This document shows positions 1-10,879 of a stretch of DNA of 64,000 nt, one piece after another. The translations under genes and the position numbers were made by a program. Each line of letters begins with the position of its first letter. Positions within the stretch are counted from its first letter, which is position 1. The notes under the pieces are model-generated. The model ran no database searches and was not told where the DNA came from. It worked only from the letters and a program-made list of their open reading frames with translations. Source of the stretch: Cladopsammia gracilis (Eukaryota > Cnidaria > Anthozoa > Scleractinia > Dendrophylliidae); the NCBI GenBank assembly GCA_022457155.1, contig JAJGOT010000274.1, forward strand, positions 497,001-561,000. Direction: 5' to 3'.

Positions 1-34
1 GATCATCGTAAAAAAAAAAAAAAGATTTGGCGAC

Positions 35-223
35 AGTGAAGAATGAATCAAAGTGGATTGTCCTCAGGCTTGAAAATCAGCCCGTTTTACGCACTTTTGG
101 AGTGGAGTTTCACTCCGCGGTTTGAGAAAAGTTCTTCACGTTATGAAACTTTTCGTTGACCACAAATCGACCACATTATTGGTTTCCGTTTTCATAGGGA
201 GCGTTTTAAGATTTCATCTCTCT
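35..223 (+). repeat. 189-bp direct repeat A (left member)
   Basis: Positions 35-223 match 3669-3857 in the same orientation with only a handful of differences. The pair encloses about 3.4 kb that includes a candidate promoter and a minus-strand LINE fragment. The arrangement resembles terminal direct repeats of a composite or LTR-like non-autonomous element, but no TG...CA ends, primer-binding site or element-encoded ORF was recognised, so this may be an ordinary dispersed repeat present twice. Confidence 0.8.
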
Positions 224-700
224 CATCTTGTCTGAAACGGCCTAAATCGTAACCCCTGAAAGTGTCCACGGCCGCTTACGGGAATGTCCGCTAATGGGAA
301 TCACGATCTCATCTTGGAATATGTTAGAAAAGCTATAAATAAATATAGAACAAAGTCTATTCTACACAACTACCCATATGCCGAAAGATAATTACATATT
401 AACGTTGGTGCCCCGTTGTCTGTAAGCATACAAGACTTTCTTTTATACTGTTCTTTTTATTTTCCCGAACACTATGACCCGCAACGGAGATTTCTTAGAA
501 AATCAATGATCCCGAGAAACCCCACCGATATTGACTACAGTTTAATTGTATACTGACGGCGGTTCAAGGGTATCCAATTTATTTTTGGCACGAGTAAAAC
601 TTACCGGATAAATAACAAAAGAGGTAATCAATATGATGGACCAATAAAAACAGAGGTTCAGAAAAGGGTAGTGACATCCCTGAATCGATTACGACGTTCG
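224..700. other. Non-coding, nothing recognised
   Basis: AT-rich DNA between direct repeat A and the candidate promoter. No ORF, clear repeat or RNA gene was seen. The second copy is 26192-26668. Confidence 0.5.
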
Positions 701-711
701 TGTTCGAGTGG

Positions 712-786
712 TATATAGTTTGGGTGCGGTTTACTAACAGCTCAGACTGAAGTCGTAAAGACAGCTACAACACCAGTTATTCAAAG
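712..786 (+). promoter_or_regulatory. Candidate promoter and non-coding first exon
   Basis: A TATA-like tatata lies at 712-717. About 70 bases downstream an exon-like stretch ends in caaag followed by the consensus donor gtaagt at 787-792. There is no long ORF here. The first coding exon of the ABCC4-like gene at 10330 is preceded by a splice acceptor (aaccacag, ending 10325), so that gene needs an upstream 5'UTR exon, and this is the best candidate seen. The implied intron of about 9.5 kb would contain the LINE, the TTAA element and the Penelope fragment. This is inference from motifs only. Confidence 0.25.
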
Positions 787-1099
787 GTAAGTTGTGCTAC
801 TCGAAAGGTATGCGAAATTGAGGAGCTACAGTGAAGAGTATTTAGATATTACCCGAAGGGGATCAATAGAACCTGCTAATCGATTCTAGCATGATTGCGC
901 TATGCCGTCTACCCGTGATCGACGTGCCTGTAGCAGCATTAAAAGTTTTAGGTACAGTTTAACAACATTCAGCTTTATTTGCACGACTGTAGATTTTACA
1001 ATATTGCAAAAGCTTACAACTAACTAACAAAAGGAAAGAAAACAAAAATGAATAATTAAATTACATTGGTGACAATTTTATCTCGAGAATCAAAACAAG
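787..1099. other. Non-coding, nothing recognised
   Basis: Short AT-rich stretch between the candidate donor and the LINE 3' side. Part of it could be the 3' untranslated end of the minus-strand LINE, but no defined end or poly-A tract was identified. Confidence 0.4.
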
Positions 1100-3095
1100 A
1101 TGACTGAAATAAATTTAATTAATTGTATGTTTAAAAAGTAAATGGAAGAATTCATTAATTCTATGATCAATTCAGTTACAGGTAAATGGCTAATATTTGG
1201 TATATAAAAGTCTGTATTTTATTGTAAAAATTATCTCTTATTGTTGCGTATTTTGAGCAATAGAAAAGAAAATGGATTTCGATTCGTCTTCGATTTCATT
1301 TGAACCACAACCTGGGCAAAGCCTTTTGTCTCTTGGAATTTTGTTGTATCTGCCCAGTTCGATCATAAGTTTATGATTACTTATACGTAATTTAGTTAAA
1401 AATGTCCTCCTATCAGATGCTCGTCTAGTCAGACCTAGATTATTTGAGGGGGTGTATTCGTTCTTGAAAGTCTTATAAAATTTTAGTTTTGAGAATGCTG
1501 AAGTATATGTTGCCAATAAGAAATATATTTCTGTTTCATTAAATTTCTACAGTGTTTGACTTCAGCGGTGTTTAATAAATCGAGGTTAAAATTTCTGAAA
1601 TTAAAGTATTCGGATATCTCGAGAGAAGATCTAATGATATTAAGAAAGATTGTTTAACAAAAGAGTCTTGGGATTTATTTTGAAGGTATAACAAGTAGTT
1701 GAGGATTCTTAGATTAATGGCAATATTTAGAGGAAATCGACCAAGTTCAGCTCTACACGCAATATTAGAAGCCTTATTACTCACTTGAAGGTAGCGTTTA
1801 CAAAACTGAAGATGCGTTCTTTCAATTTGTGAGCTATCCCAAGCTTTAAAATCAGATTTGGTATATCCACACCAAATTTCACTATTATAGAGCAAAATTG
1901 GGGATATCATTGTATCAAAAATTTTACAGGCAAGGGACGGATTTAGCTTACTAAAATCTGTGTGTCGCCTCAGACTGAAAAGAGCGTGAAGTGCTTTCTC
2001 TTTTAGATGATCAAGTGAGACTTGAAATTTCCTGAAGAGGAAATTTTAGTTCCTATATAAGTATAATCTTGTACAACATCAATAATTTGATTATTCATAT
2101 AAAATCTATATTCAGAGCATTTTCTTGGGCGTTTTTGGAAAACCATAATCTTGGTTTTTTTTGGGATTTATGCTTAACATCCACGTGTTGCAGTATGATG
2201 ATAATGCATTAAGACAATTTTGTAGACCTGTTTTAGAACGTGATAAAATGATTAAATCGTCCGCATATAAAAGAGAGTTTAATTTATGCCGTTTGGTAGA
2301 ACAAAAGGATCAGACAGGATGTTTTCAAATGAAAAAGGTAAATCGTTAATGTAAAGGTTGAAAAGTAGTGGACTTAAAATACAACCTTGTCGTACACCCC
2401 TCGCGTATTGAAAGGGTCGTGTTTGGCTTTGGCCAATTTTTATTGAACAAGAAGACTTGGAATAAAGGCTTTTAATTAAATTGTAAAAGCAGCCTCCTAC
2501 ATTAATTTGCAATAACTTATTCAAGAGCCCATTGTGCCAAAATGAGTCAAAAGCTTTTCTAAAATCTACAAAACAAGCATAAATTCTTTCATTGTGATTA
2601 TGAACGTATTTGTCTATCAAGGTTTGAAGTGTAAAGACATGGTCTGCTGTACGATTATTTGGCAAGAAGCCAATCTGTGATTTGTGAAGTATATTATTTT
2701 GAGGCAACATATTCGAGAAGCCTTTGGTTTAAAATGGAACAAAATAGTTTTCCCAGACAGCTTGAAACACAGATACCACGGTAGTTTGACGGATCGCTTC
2801 TTCCGCCTGATTTATAAATTGGTGTAATGAGACCACCACACCATGTCTGGGGCATGGTACCTGAACTTAGAACTGCATTAAACAGTTTGTAGTAAACAGG
2901 CATTAGGTCATTAAGACTAGCTTTGATCATTTCATTTCTAATTTTATCTGAATAAGAAGATTTGTTGTTCTTTAACTTTTTGGCAGCTTTTCGTATTTCA
3001 TTTTCGGTAATCAAGTAATCTAACGGACAAAATTGTTGTTTACGATCTTCTTCTACTTTCAGTTCATCATGGATTATCTGCTGGGTGGGATTAAG
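1100..3095 (-). mobile_element. 5'-truncated non-LTR retrotransposon (LINE), copy 1
   Basis: Read on the minus strand from about 3095 to 1238, the pieces form the C-terminal half of a LINE ORF2. Segment 3014-2694 holds the RT N-terminal blocks (ITPIYKSGGRSDPSNYRG). Segment 2710-2279 holds FVDFRKAFDS, GVRQGCILSPLLFNLYINDL and the region before the active site. A YADD catalytic motif is readable at about 2250-2265 in a shifted frame. Segment 1910-1572 matches LINE C-terminal sequence (ILLYNSEIWCGY). Segment 1516-1238 ends with a Cys-rich CPGCGSNEIEDE motif typical of such ORFs. No apurinic endonuclease domain is present, so the element is 5' truncated. Several frame breaks are seen, at least one shared with copy 2. 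It is probably dead. Confidence 0.85.
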
Positions 3096-3668
3096 GTGGT
3101 TCGGTACAGTTTTCTGGAGACCATACCAACATTTTTCAATCGGCTTTTACGCGGTCTTCTCCAAGTCAAATCAACGTGAAATTTTCACCACTAACTGGTT
3201 TTGAATTGACGTTTGGCAAGATATATTTTCTGGTAGAATCGATATTACCATAACGACGATAAACAAGAAACTTAGAAATCAGTAAAAGTGAAATTCAACG
3301 CGTTTAAGATTTCGCATATATTGAAAATCCCACATAAGCATCTTAAAATATGGTATATGGCATATATATTTTGCAAGAATAAAAAAAATCTGTATGTTTG
3401 AATTAAAATAAATCGCAATAACATTTCAAACCTTACTATTTGTGTTATGGTATTAAATTGATCGAGAGATTAACACTGGTTTTGTGAAATTGCTTAATGA
3501 TAATGTCAAAAAGTAGCTTGATGTTATGTTTGTAAACCTTGAAAGTTTTGTTTAATTTGTCTTTTGCGATCTTGAGAACTACCTTTTTTCCTAACATCAC
3601 ATCATGTGCAATTTTTGTGTAATTTTCGATTTTAATGGCTTTTGCAAAAATCTGAGAAACGGCTCGAT
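3096..3668. other. Non-coding, AT-rich
   Basis: No coding region, RNA or clear repeat recognised between the truncated LINE 5' end and the right-hand direct repeat A. The second copy is about 29064-29636. Confidence 0.5.
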
Positions 3669-3857
3669 AGTGAAGAATGAATCAAAGTGGATTGTCCTCA
3701 GGCTTGAAAATCAGCCCGTTTCACGCACTGTTGTAGTGGAGTTTCACTCCGCGGTTTGAGAAAAGTTCTTCACGTAATGAAACTTTTCGTTGACCGCAAA
3801 TCGACCGCAGTATTGGTTTCCGTTTTCATAGGGAGCGTTTTAAGATTTCATCTCTCT
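3669..3857 (+). repeat. 189-bp direct repeat A (right member)
   Basis: Matches 35-223 in direct orientation, with scattered substitutions such as cacgcactgtt against acgcactttt. The start-to-start spacing is 3634 bp. Confidence 0.8.
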
Positions 3858-4334
3858 GCAAAGTCTTCTTGTTGGAACACAACTTTCAGTACTGCATATA
3901 AAACGTAAAACTGGATCGACTAAATGAAGCGATTGTGGCAGGTAAGATGTCTTTTCTCTTTCACTCTTAGCCTGTCAGTTGTGATCGCTAAAACCATTTA
4001 CTTTATTTGAAAATGAACTTATTGTATGCGTTTGCTTCGGTTTTACGCTTCAGTAAGAAAACCAGTGAGAGCTGAGTGAAAAGCTGCAGAACCTGTAAGT
4101 CCGCATTTGTGACTCCAACTTCAGGGAAAACTCGAATTAAGTCAAGATAGACAAAGTGAAGCACTCAGACGTAGCTATCGTTACCAGGTAAGAACTGTTA
4201 ACTCTTTGACTCGAACCTGCAGTCCCTAGTGCGCATGCTTGGACTTTGTTTATACTTTTTGTTGTGATTTTGATGATACGTTACATTCTGTGACTACTCA
4301 CATGACGCAAATTTCAAGTTTTATCAGAAACTGA
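3858..4334. other. Non-coding with donor-like sites
   Basis: No ORF. Three consensus donor-like strings (ggcaggtaagatg near 3937, cctgtaagtcc near 4090, ccaggtaagaact near 4186) lie on the plus strand, so untranslated exons are possible but not demonstrated. Confidence 0.3.
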
Positions 4335-4490
4335 ATGTCCGCCATTATGGATAAGAAAGCTTGCGATAGTAAGCTTTTATTCAGTTCTACGGTCGATGAG
4401 TTCAAAAGAAGCGGTGCTGAAGCAATTAAAGATCGGGCAGTTAAAAATAATATAACCAGCAGCACATTCAAAGGATGTTTTCTGCAGTAA
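4335..4490 (+). CDS. Small ORF of 51 residues, unknown
   Basis: An ATG at 4335, directly preceded by an in-frame stop, opens 51 codons ending at TAA 4488-4490. The peptide is polar and well composed (begins MSAIMDKKACDSKLLFSS, with a later DEFKRSGAEAIKDRAVK stretch), unlike the low-complexity shadows nearby. It is identical in the second copy at 30302-30457. The second ATG has a better start context (gccattatgg). No family is recognised and there is no obvious donor at its end. It could be a chance ORF or the N-terminal piece of a lineage-specific gene. It ends about 90 bp before the TTAA element. Confidence 0.25.
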   Translation: MSAIMDKKACDSKLLFSSTVDEFKRSGAEAIKDRAVKNNITSSTFKGCFLQ

Positions 4491-4579
4491 AGTAGTAAAA
4501 ATGTAAAAAACATGTAAATGTTGTTCCATCGTGCGAGTCTTTCAAAACATCGCATGCGCAGAAGGGACTGTAATACTCC

Positions 4580-7500
4580 TTAAGGACGGCGCCTCCTAAT
4601 ACAAAGGTATTTTCCCCGGTTTTTGACTATGCGGGAAAAGTAGATCTTACCAGGGAATATTGGAATCCAAAGAGAAAATTGGGGGGACCGTGCATTTTTC
4701 AGAGATAATTGAGCTTCAATGTGGAAAAAATACTGACATCAGCATTTTTCGAAAAAAGGAAAAGTAGATCTTTCTTTGCGGATTTCCTTAGAATTCACCT
4801 TTATTTAAACAAAAGCAACACTAATTCTAAAAATATTTAAAACACATAACGAATGGTACTAACAACTACTGTTTATGTATTTTTTATTGCAAAATCATCG
4901 CAATGGGAGCCATCATCAGCCCTGACAGGTTTCTCACGTTCGCCAAAAATACGGTCTTAATAACGTTTGCCCACAACCAAAAATTAATTGTGTGCTTAAA
5001 AGACTTAAAACTTCCATTTCGGATAAAAAGTAGGGGTCACCGCGCGTTTTTACAAGTTATATAAGTTGTTTTCAACTTTCAGTACGGAATGATTTTCGGG
5101 TTCCGCGACATTTTTTTCTATCCCCTCCCTAGTAAGTTAAATATTGTGCATGTAATAATTCTATTTGTAGCTGTAAGCTGCTCTTTTGAGAAACGTTTTT
5201 CGGGGATTTCAAGGTCCGAGCAGCACAATAAAGGAGTAAAAATGCAAAAATCGGTACACTTCCATTGATCTACAGTGGATCTACGAATTTTAATATGTTC
5301 CTTCGGGCACAAGAACTTTACATTGTGTGCATCTTCTTCCGATCCATTACCAACTTGAAAACATCAGTGCTATATCGAGGTGACTGGTCGGCTGCCGAAA
5401 ATCTCTAGATTGGCAGGTTAGTCTTTTAGAGGTTGTCTTGCGTTTTGTAATTTCATGGCGCCGCGCGTTTATTTTCTTGTGAAGCTACTGTAGTTTTCAT
5501 GGATTCTCTGATAACTTTGGAAAAAATTAGTCGGTACACTTTAATTTCAAAAGAATCGTGAAATAATAAAACACTCTTTTCGCCAAAGTCTCCGGCTTTA
5601 TTTGATCTAAAAAGATAAGAGTTCTTTTCAGTTTATCATGGCACGTTTTTCGCCTATCAAAATTTGTTCTAATGCAAAGAAGTTGAGAACTAACACGATG
5701 CGACTTCGAAAAACATCACTTGCCTACAATAGAGAATAAAGGAAATCAATTGTACCTAAATGCACGAATGTGTTTACGAAAGATTACACTAAAAACCATG
5801 CTTGGTAATCGAGGGAGGGAAGACTTTAGTCGGATGCTTCCCGGCTTTGGAGCAGTCGGCAGTTTTCTTTAGTTGCTGGCTTCAGCCTTGTTACTCATGC
5901 GCATAGCGCGCATGAGTTATAAAACGGGCTTCGTTTTTCTCCTTTTTTATTTTTTTTTTGTGTGTCACGATTTTGCATGCAAATTTATGCACGCATATTT
6001 TAGTGACCGGGTCGTCGGGTCACCAACAAATTCTACAAAATATGGCTGCCGCGCTCGGCATGTGCTTGGTTTTTAAAACTGTAGTTTCGTGTCATTGGAT
6101 TAATAACTCACATTTAAAATATTCAAAATGGAAAGAGAAAGCTTCAAAGAATGCCCAGAAGCCGCTATAGTGGAGAAAAAGGAGATCGAGCTTTAAACAA
6201 CTAAATCTTGCTTCGAGGAACTTCAAACGCTTTTATCAGTGCGGGCCCGGGGCGATCAAAACCGAAGAGGCGGAGCTTTAGAGAATTTTCAAACAGACGA
6301 GGGACTTTACTGTAAAAGAAATTACAATTTTCGGTGAGAATTTATGTTGATATCAATTTGTGATCCACTTTTTCTTTGTCTTCTGGTTAGTTTTGGAGAA
6401 ATGTTTGGAAAACATTCTCAAATTCAATCGTAATGACATCTGATATTATGTAAACAAAACAAGACTTGAATTTTATAGTTCTACTATTATAAACTTCACA
6501 TGCGTCGCCTTACGCAAAGATGTCTGTGTATTTTTTGAAATTTTGATTTCCAAATCAGTTTCTCGGCCAATTTTCAATACACAACAGGTGTATTTTATTC
6601 GAAGTAGTCATACTTGTTATACTAGACCGAGGAAAGGTTGCTTTTGTGAGCTTTTGTGCACTCTAAACACAACTAATACATGGCAAAATCAAAGCAGTTA
6701 TTTAAGGAACTAGTTTTATGGAAAAATTTCATTTCGATTTGGTCTTGAAATCACGGAGGGGTTTTTTTATGATGCGTCACGCAACATTTATTTTTAAAAT
6801 GTTTCACCAATTTATAGCACTTATCACCACAGTTTTGAAAATTAAAAGCAGAATCTCCACAATGCGATTACATGTTTTTTTTTTCATTAACAATAAATTT
6901 AGGGCTTCCAAAAATTTATTGGAAAACCGGGCAGGAGGAGGGGTCTCTGGGCTTGCAAATCCAGGCGGGAGGAGGGGTCTTGCGGGCCAGAAAATCCGGG
7001 CGGAAGGGGAGGGGTAAAAAAATCTTGCCATCCATCAGGGGGATAACCCAATGTAATCACGGTTTAGGAAGTATTAGACTAGTGTGGGTTTGATCGGGAA
7101 TCAATAAATTAAATATTTAAAGCGAGTACATAAAACTGGTAGCTTCAATCAATGCGTCTTAGAGTTTCATGCGCATGAGTATAGGCTACGTGAAGCCTCT
7201 TGTTTTTATATCTTCATCAATTGTCAAAAACGGTCTTTTTGGAAACGCATTGCTCATCTCTATTCTCCTTTTCGACGTTTGTTTGATTCAACTGGAACAG
7301 TTGTTTTTCTGCTTTTGTTATAGACTTTTTTTATTCGCAAAAATGGCCACTGGCAAAACATTTTAGCAGGTAAACAAAAAATTCAAACAAGGCGAGTTTG
7401 GCAGCCAAAACAAAACTTGTACTGATTGGAAATAACAACATGCCGGCCTTTCCTTGGATTCTATACCTAGATAATGCTTGTTTTTTATGTAAAAAAAAAA

Positions 7501-7936
7501 CTCTAGTCTAGTTTGACTTGGAGTTTTCAGTGTTGAAATTTTGAAAGGAGAAAAGGAGCTAATGTAAACAGTCTTCGTAAAGAAAGGCAAAAGAGTTCTG
7601 CTGATCGAGGCGGCATCGCGTAATATTAATAGCTCAAAATAGTTTCATAACCAAGGCTATGCCGTTTGCAAAAAAGAGAAAGAATTTATCACTTTTAGGC
7701 TGCAGAAGGTCTATAAATACATTTTCATAGATTTTAGAGAACTTAATTTATCTCGTAAGTTTAGAAACCGAGCCAGGGAGTTGATAGTTTGACATGAAAA
7801 ATGGGCGGAACTTTATTAGCATTTATACATATGCCTCGCGCGTTCACGTTTAAAAAATAACCAGTGTCTCGCGCGACTATCGCGCAATGTGTGCGCAGAA
7901 CGTATGCGCAATAACAATAGGAGGCGCCGTCCTTAA
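4580..7936. mobile_element. 3.36-kb non-autonomous DNA transposon with TTAA ends
   Basis: The left end reads TTAA then GGACGGCGCCTCCTA (4584-4598). The right end is the exact inverse, TAGGAGGCGCCGTCC then TTAA (7918-7936). A perfect 15-bp terminal inverted repeat with a TTAA target duplication fits piggyBac- or Kolobok-type transposition (family knowledge). Inside are only short ORFs and no recognisable transposase, so it is non-autonomous. An interrupted exon-like reading frame lies at 6128-6333. The second copy is 30547-33904. Confidence 0.75.
6128..6333 (+). pseudogene. Interrupted exon-like ORF inside the TTAA element
   Basis: From ATG 6128 one frame stays open for about 68 codons except for a single in-frame TAA after 22 codons (residues ...KKEIEL, stop, TTKSCFEELQTLL...). 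It ends at a donor-like tttcg/gtgagaa at 6333/6334. The composition is protein-like, with many E, K, R and C residues. The same stop occurs in copy 2 (32094-32299), so it is not a one-off base error. It may be the remnant of an exon captured by the element, or chance. No family recognised. Confidence 0.25.
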
Positions 7937-9090
7937 TATAGACCTAGTTCGAAAATGAACTTGCGCTGTCATAGCCTGTTTCGGACTTTCACATAGTGGT
8001 GAGCGAAGGAAAAAGATTAAGAGTACAAGGAGTCAATAAATAAAATAAAAATGAATCGTTGTCTCAATCGTTTTCTGTACTAACCGTCAATTATTTTAAA
8101 ACATTTTTCTTCTTATTCCGCTCGCTGATATCCAAATTTAATGTGTCGTTTTGTAGCTAAAAGACCATAGATTTCTTGAAGCGAAATGATTTTAAGCTTA
8201 AGAATATCGCACAAAAATAATGCCGCTTTTCCTGAGTTATTCGTGTCTGGTTGCAAGCAGTAAATTCACTGAACCTCTGATGAAAATATTTGTTTCTCCT
8301 CATTCTGGCAACAGATCTCTAAGTTTAATGTGTACTTAAAAAGCTAAGAGGACAGTACCCTCCGATACATCTCAATAAAAACTCATGTCGTGCCGTTTCA
8401 GTGATGCCAACACCAGCCGACATTTTTTTCTCTCTTCGGTGACCCGCAGAACACCCAGTGAACGCTACGCGCGAAGTCGTACTGTCCGAATATTGTTAGC
8501 ACGTTCTGAAAATAACTTCAGATAAATTTTCATTGGAATAGGGTAATGTAACGGGAATATACTATATATATCAGTCATTTGAATGGTCACATCATGGGGT
8601 TTTATGCCGGTGTATCAAACATTATCAAGAGCTTTTCATCAGGAGATCAATAACACCTAGAACTTCCACCGCGGTCAAACGTCCGAGGCGTTTTTCGTTT
8701 TATTTAGTGGGATTTTATTTAATATTAAATCGAAATATGGGCAAGGATGAATAAAAAAAATAGTTGACGTTACTATCTTTTCATTTTTCTCAAAATGATG
8801 AGCTTTTCTCCGTCAGAAAACTGACCAAAACTCTTTCCGCCTGATCAAAATTATGTTGGCAAATGGCGCCGACAATTCTGCAGTTCACAGTTTTTAAACG
8901 CTTAGGACTTTTTTAGTAAACATTCAAAACGTTTGGTAAATTGGCAGTGTATTGGCAATATATTAAAATTTAAACAGTGAAAATGACAACCTTAACTTTT
9001 AAGTACTTTGCTTATTAACTTTTGCAAATTTCTCTCGTTTGACCGCGGTTAACCTAGAACTGCACCTAGTAGAAGTGGGTTGAAAAATAG
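7937..9090. other. Non-coding, nothing recognised
   Basis: AT-rich DNA between the TTAA element and the next foldback element. No convincing ORF or RNA gene. The second copy is about 33905-35060. Confidence 0.5.
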
Positions 9091-9420
9091 AGGTTGTTTA
9101 CCATTTACAAGGGAAAACCGATTGGTCCACGGTTTGTGTAAATGGTAAGCAAAAGTCCAGAAAAGGAAATTCCGTTTGAGATTGGCGTGTACCATTTACC
9201 ATTGACACCAGAAACGAGCTGAGTAACCACGCTTATGCATCAAAACTGGCGCAGGGTCTGGAACTGATCGATAAAAGCAAATGGTACACACATTTCCATT
9301 CGGAAATTTCGGTTGGAAATTTTGGACTACCTTTCAAGACGTTCCGTTCGGTCGAGCCAAAATTGTCTTACCATTTACATGACCGAAATTTCCGGAATTT
9401 TTGGTAAGTGGTAAACAACC
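9091..9420. mobile_element. Foldback/MITE with ccatttac motifs, copy 1
   Basis: The ends are inverted: aggttgtttaccattta at 9091 against aagtggtaaacaacc ending at 9420. The motif ccatttac or its inverse recurs internally four more times (about 9130, 9192, 9280, 9370). The size of about 330 bp and the lack of coding capacity fit a MITE. It sits about 0.9 kb before the ABCC4-like coding start. Confidence 0.6.
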
Positions 9421-9501
9421 GGAGGCCCAACCGATTTTTTTAACCGACTTTTACCCCATTCACACCAACGCTTAAACATGTTTCGCTTAAACATGTGTCG
9501 C

Positions 9502-9939
9502 TTATGTAGCACGTTGGCTTGTTGCTATTGGTGCATTTCGATCCTCATTGTTATTCCGAAAAGATGTTGTTCCCTCTCCGGTCCGATTTGATATCGGTCG
9601 GCTGTTATGCTTCTTGATTGTAGGCATCCACGCTTCGGGAATTTCAATTCCACTATCTCTGTTGATGTTATTAGGATGAAGTCTTATGTGGATGGCCTCT
9701 TTAACTCTACGGGTGTACAAGTGTGGGTCACGGTCAATAAACTTAACCTCGTCCCAAATAGGAAAATGCCCGGTCTTGTTAGCGTGTTCAGAAACCGCGG
9801 AGGTTTGAGTACGAGCAAGCCGTATGTCTCTATCGTGTTCTTTTATCCTTTCTCCGATATACACTTTGCCGCATTCGCAATATGCGTATATCGGTTCTAG
9901 GGTCTGCTTTACAACGAAGATATTTTCGTAAACATACAA
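9502..9939 (-). pseudogene. Penelope-like element fragment: GIY-YIG endonuclease domain, copy 1
   Basis: The minus-strand ORF of about 145 codons begins with CECGKVYIGERIKEHDRDI, followed by SEHANKTGHFPIWDEVKF and then RRVKEAIHIRLHPNNINRDSG. This order (C-x-C-G-K-x-Y-I-G, then E-H and A-x-x-x-GH, then the KEA/EAI glutamate region) is the C-terminal GIY-YIG nuclease of Penelope-like retroelements. The upstream reverse transcriptase is absent, so only the tail survives. The stretch between YIG and the R-I-K-E-H block is shorter than usual. It lies head-to-head with the ABCC4-like gene, ending about 390 bp before its first coding exon. Confidence 0.8.
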
Positions 9940-10178
9940 GAAGATACTGACACGTAAGATCGCTTTCTGGAATAATTGCCAGCTTGAGCGCTGCGAACTG
10001 TTATGGCTGACGGGGTTTCGACAGTTTTCAGCCAGCTATTTCCAGTATCGGTAAGCTTATATCGTTCTAAGTAAAAGCGCTTTGTGTAATTATGAACCCG
10101 TTGAATGAAATGAAGTAAAAAGAAAATCAAAACTGAAGAAAAACAAAAATGTTCGTCGATCATTCCCCCTAATTTTTC

Positions 10179-10260
10179 TTCCCCTCCCCCCCCCCTCTCC
10201 CACTCCCCCCCCTCTCCCCCCCCCCCTCCCTCTCCCCCCTCCCCCTCCCTCCCCTCCCTC
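10179..10260 (+). repeat. C/T-rich polypyrimidine tract, copy 1
   Basis: About 80 bases almost purely of C and T, ending about 65 bp before the splice acceptor of the first coding ABCC4-like exon. The copies differ in tract composition here, as expected of an unstable or error-prone simple repeat. Such mirror-like tracts can form triplex DNA (general knowledge). Confidence 0.85.
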
Positions 10261-10329
10261 AAGTCCCGGAGCTTGCTCGCGGGCTGATCGAATTAGCACT
10301 TTAAAATTTGCTTTTTTAACCACAGAGAG

Positions 10330-10879
10330 ATGTCAAACAAAGGTTACGAGACTCTGGCAACCGATGAAGATAATGGCACGGATCAGTCTTCTCATCCTCG
10401 ACGTCTTCAAGTTTTCTCTCCCTTGTGACCTTCTGGTGGATGAATACCCTATTTGGAATAGGAAGCAAGCGGCCACTCAATCAATCAGATTTCCTACCAT
10501 TGCAAGAGGAAGACAGAACACGTGATCTAACAGGGCGACTTCAGGATGAATGGAATAATCATGTGCAAGAATGTACCAACACTCAGGGAAAACAACCCAA
10601 ACTTTGGAAATGTGTTCTGAAAATGATTCCGTTAATGAGGTTATTTTCGTTATGACATTCTGGCTCGTGGAGTCCATCTTCCGTTTATCACAGCCACTTG
10701 TGCTTGGTATACTCCTCCGTTTGTTAAGCTCCACCGAGAAGGACCGCATCCTGATCTATGCGTGTTGCTTTCTCTTAGCACACTGGATTGTCTTCGCTTG
10801 TACGCATTACCCTCTTTACAGATTTGAATTGTTTGGTATGAGACTAAGTAGTGCCATCAAGGGACTTGTTTACCTCAAG
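10330..10879 (+). CDS. ABCC4: ABCC4-like copy 1, coding exon 1
   Basis: The start ATG 10330 follows an acceptor-like aaccacag, so an untranslated exon lies upstream. The exon encodes the cytosolic N-terminus and the first two membrane segments and ends after ...GLVYLK in phase 0 before donor gtaaga at 10880. It lacks 5 bases relative to the 555 expected. On the other hand its end reads aagtagtgcc in frame, where copy 2 has one base too many. Confidence 0.85.

Noticed and set aside
2161..2349. Plus-strand ORF of 62 codons (and its copy at 28129-28317)
   Set aside because: Opposite strand of the LINE reverse transcriptase region that contains the YADD motif.
6804..7093. Three overlapping ORFs with Gly/Arg/Pro-rich translation
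   Set aside because: They overlap on both strands across a GGAGGGG-rich stretch inside the TTAA element; low complexity and no protein signature.
9607..9900. Plus-strand ORF of 97 codons (copy at 35576-35869)
   Set aside because: Shadow of the Penelope GIY-YIG fragment on the minus strand.
10090..10323. Gly-rich minus-strand ORFs
   Set aside because: Translations of the C/T-rich tract.
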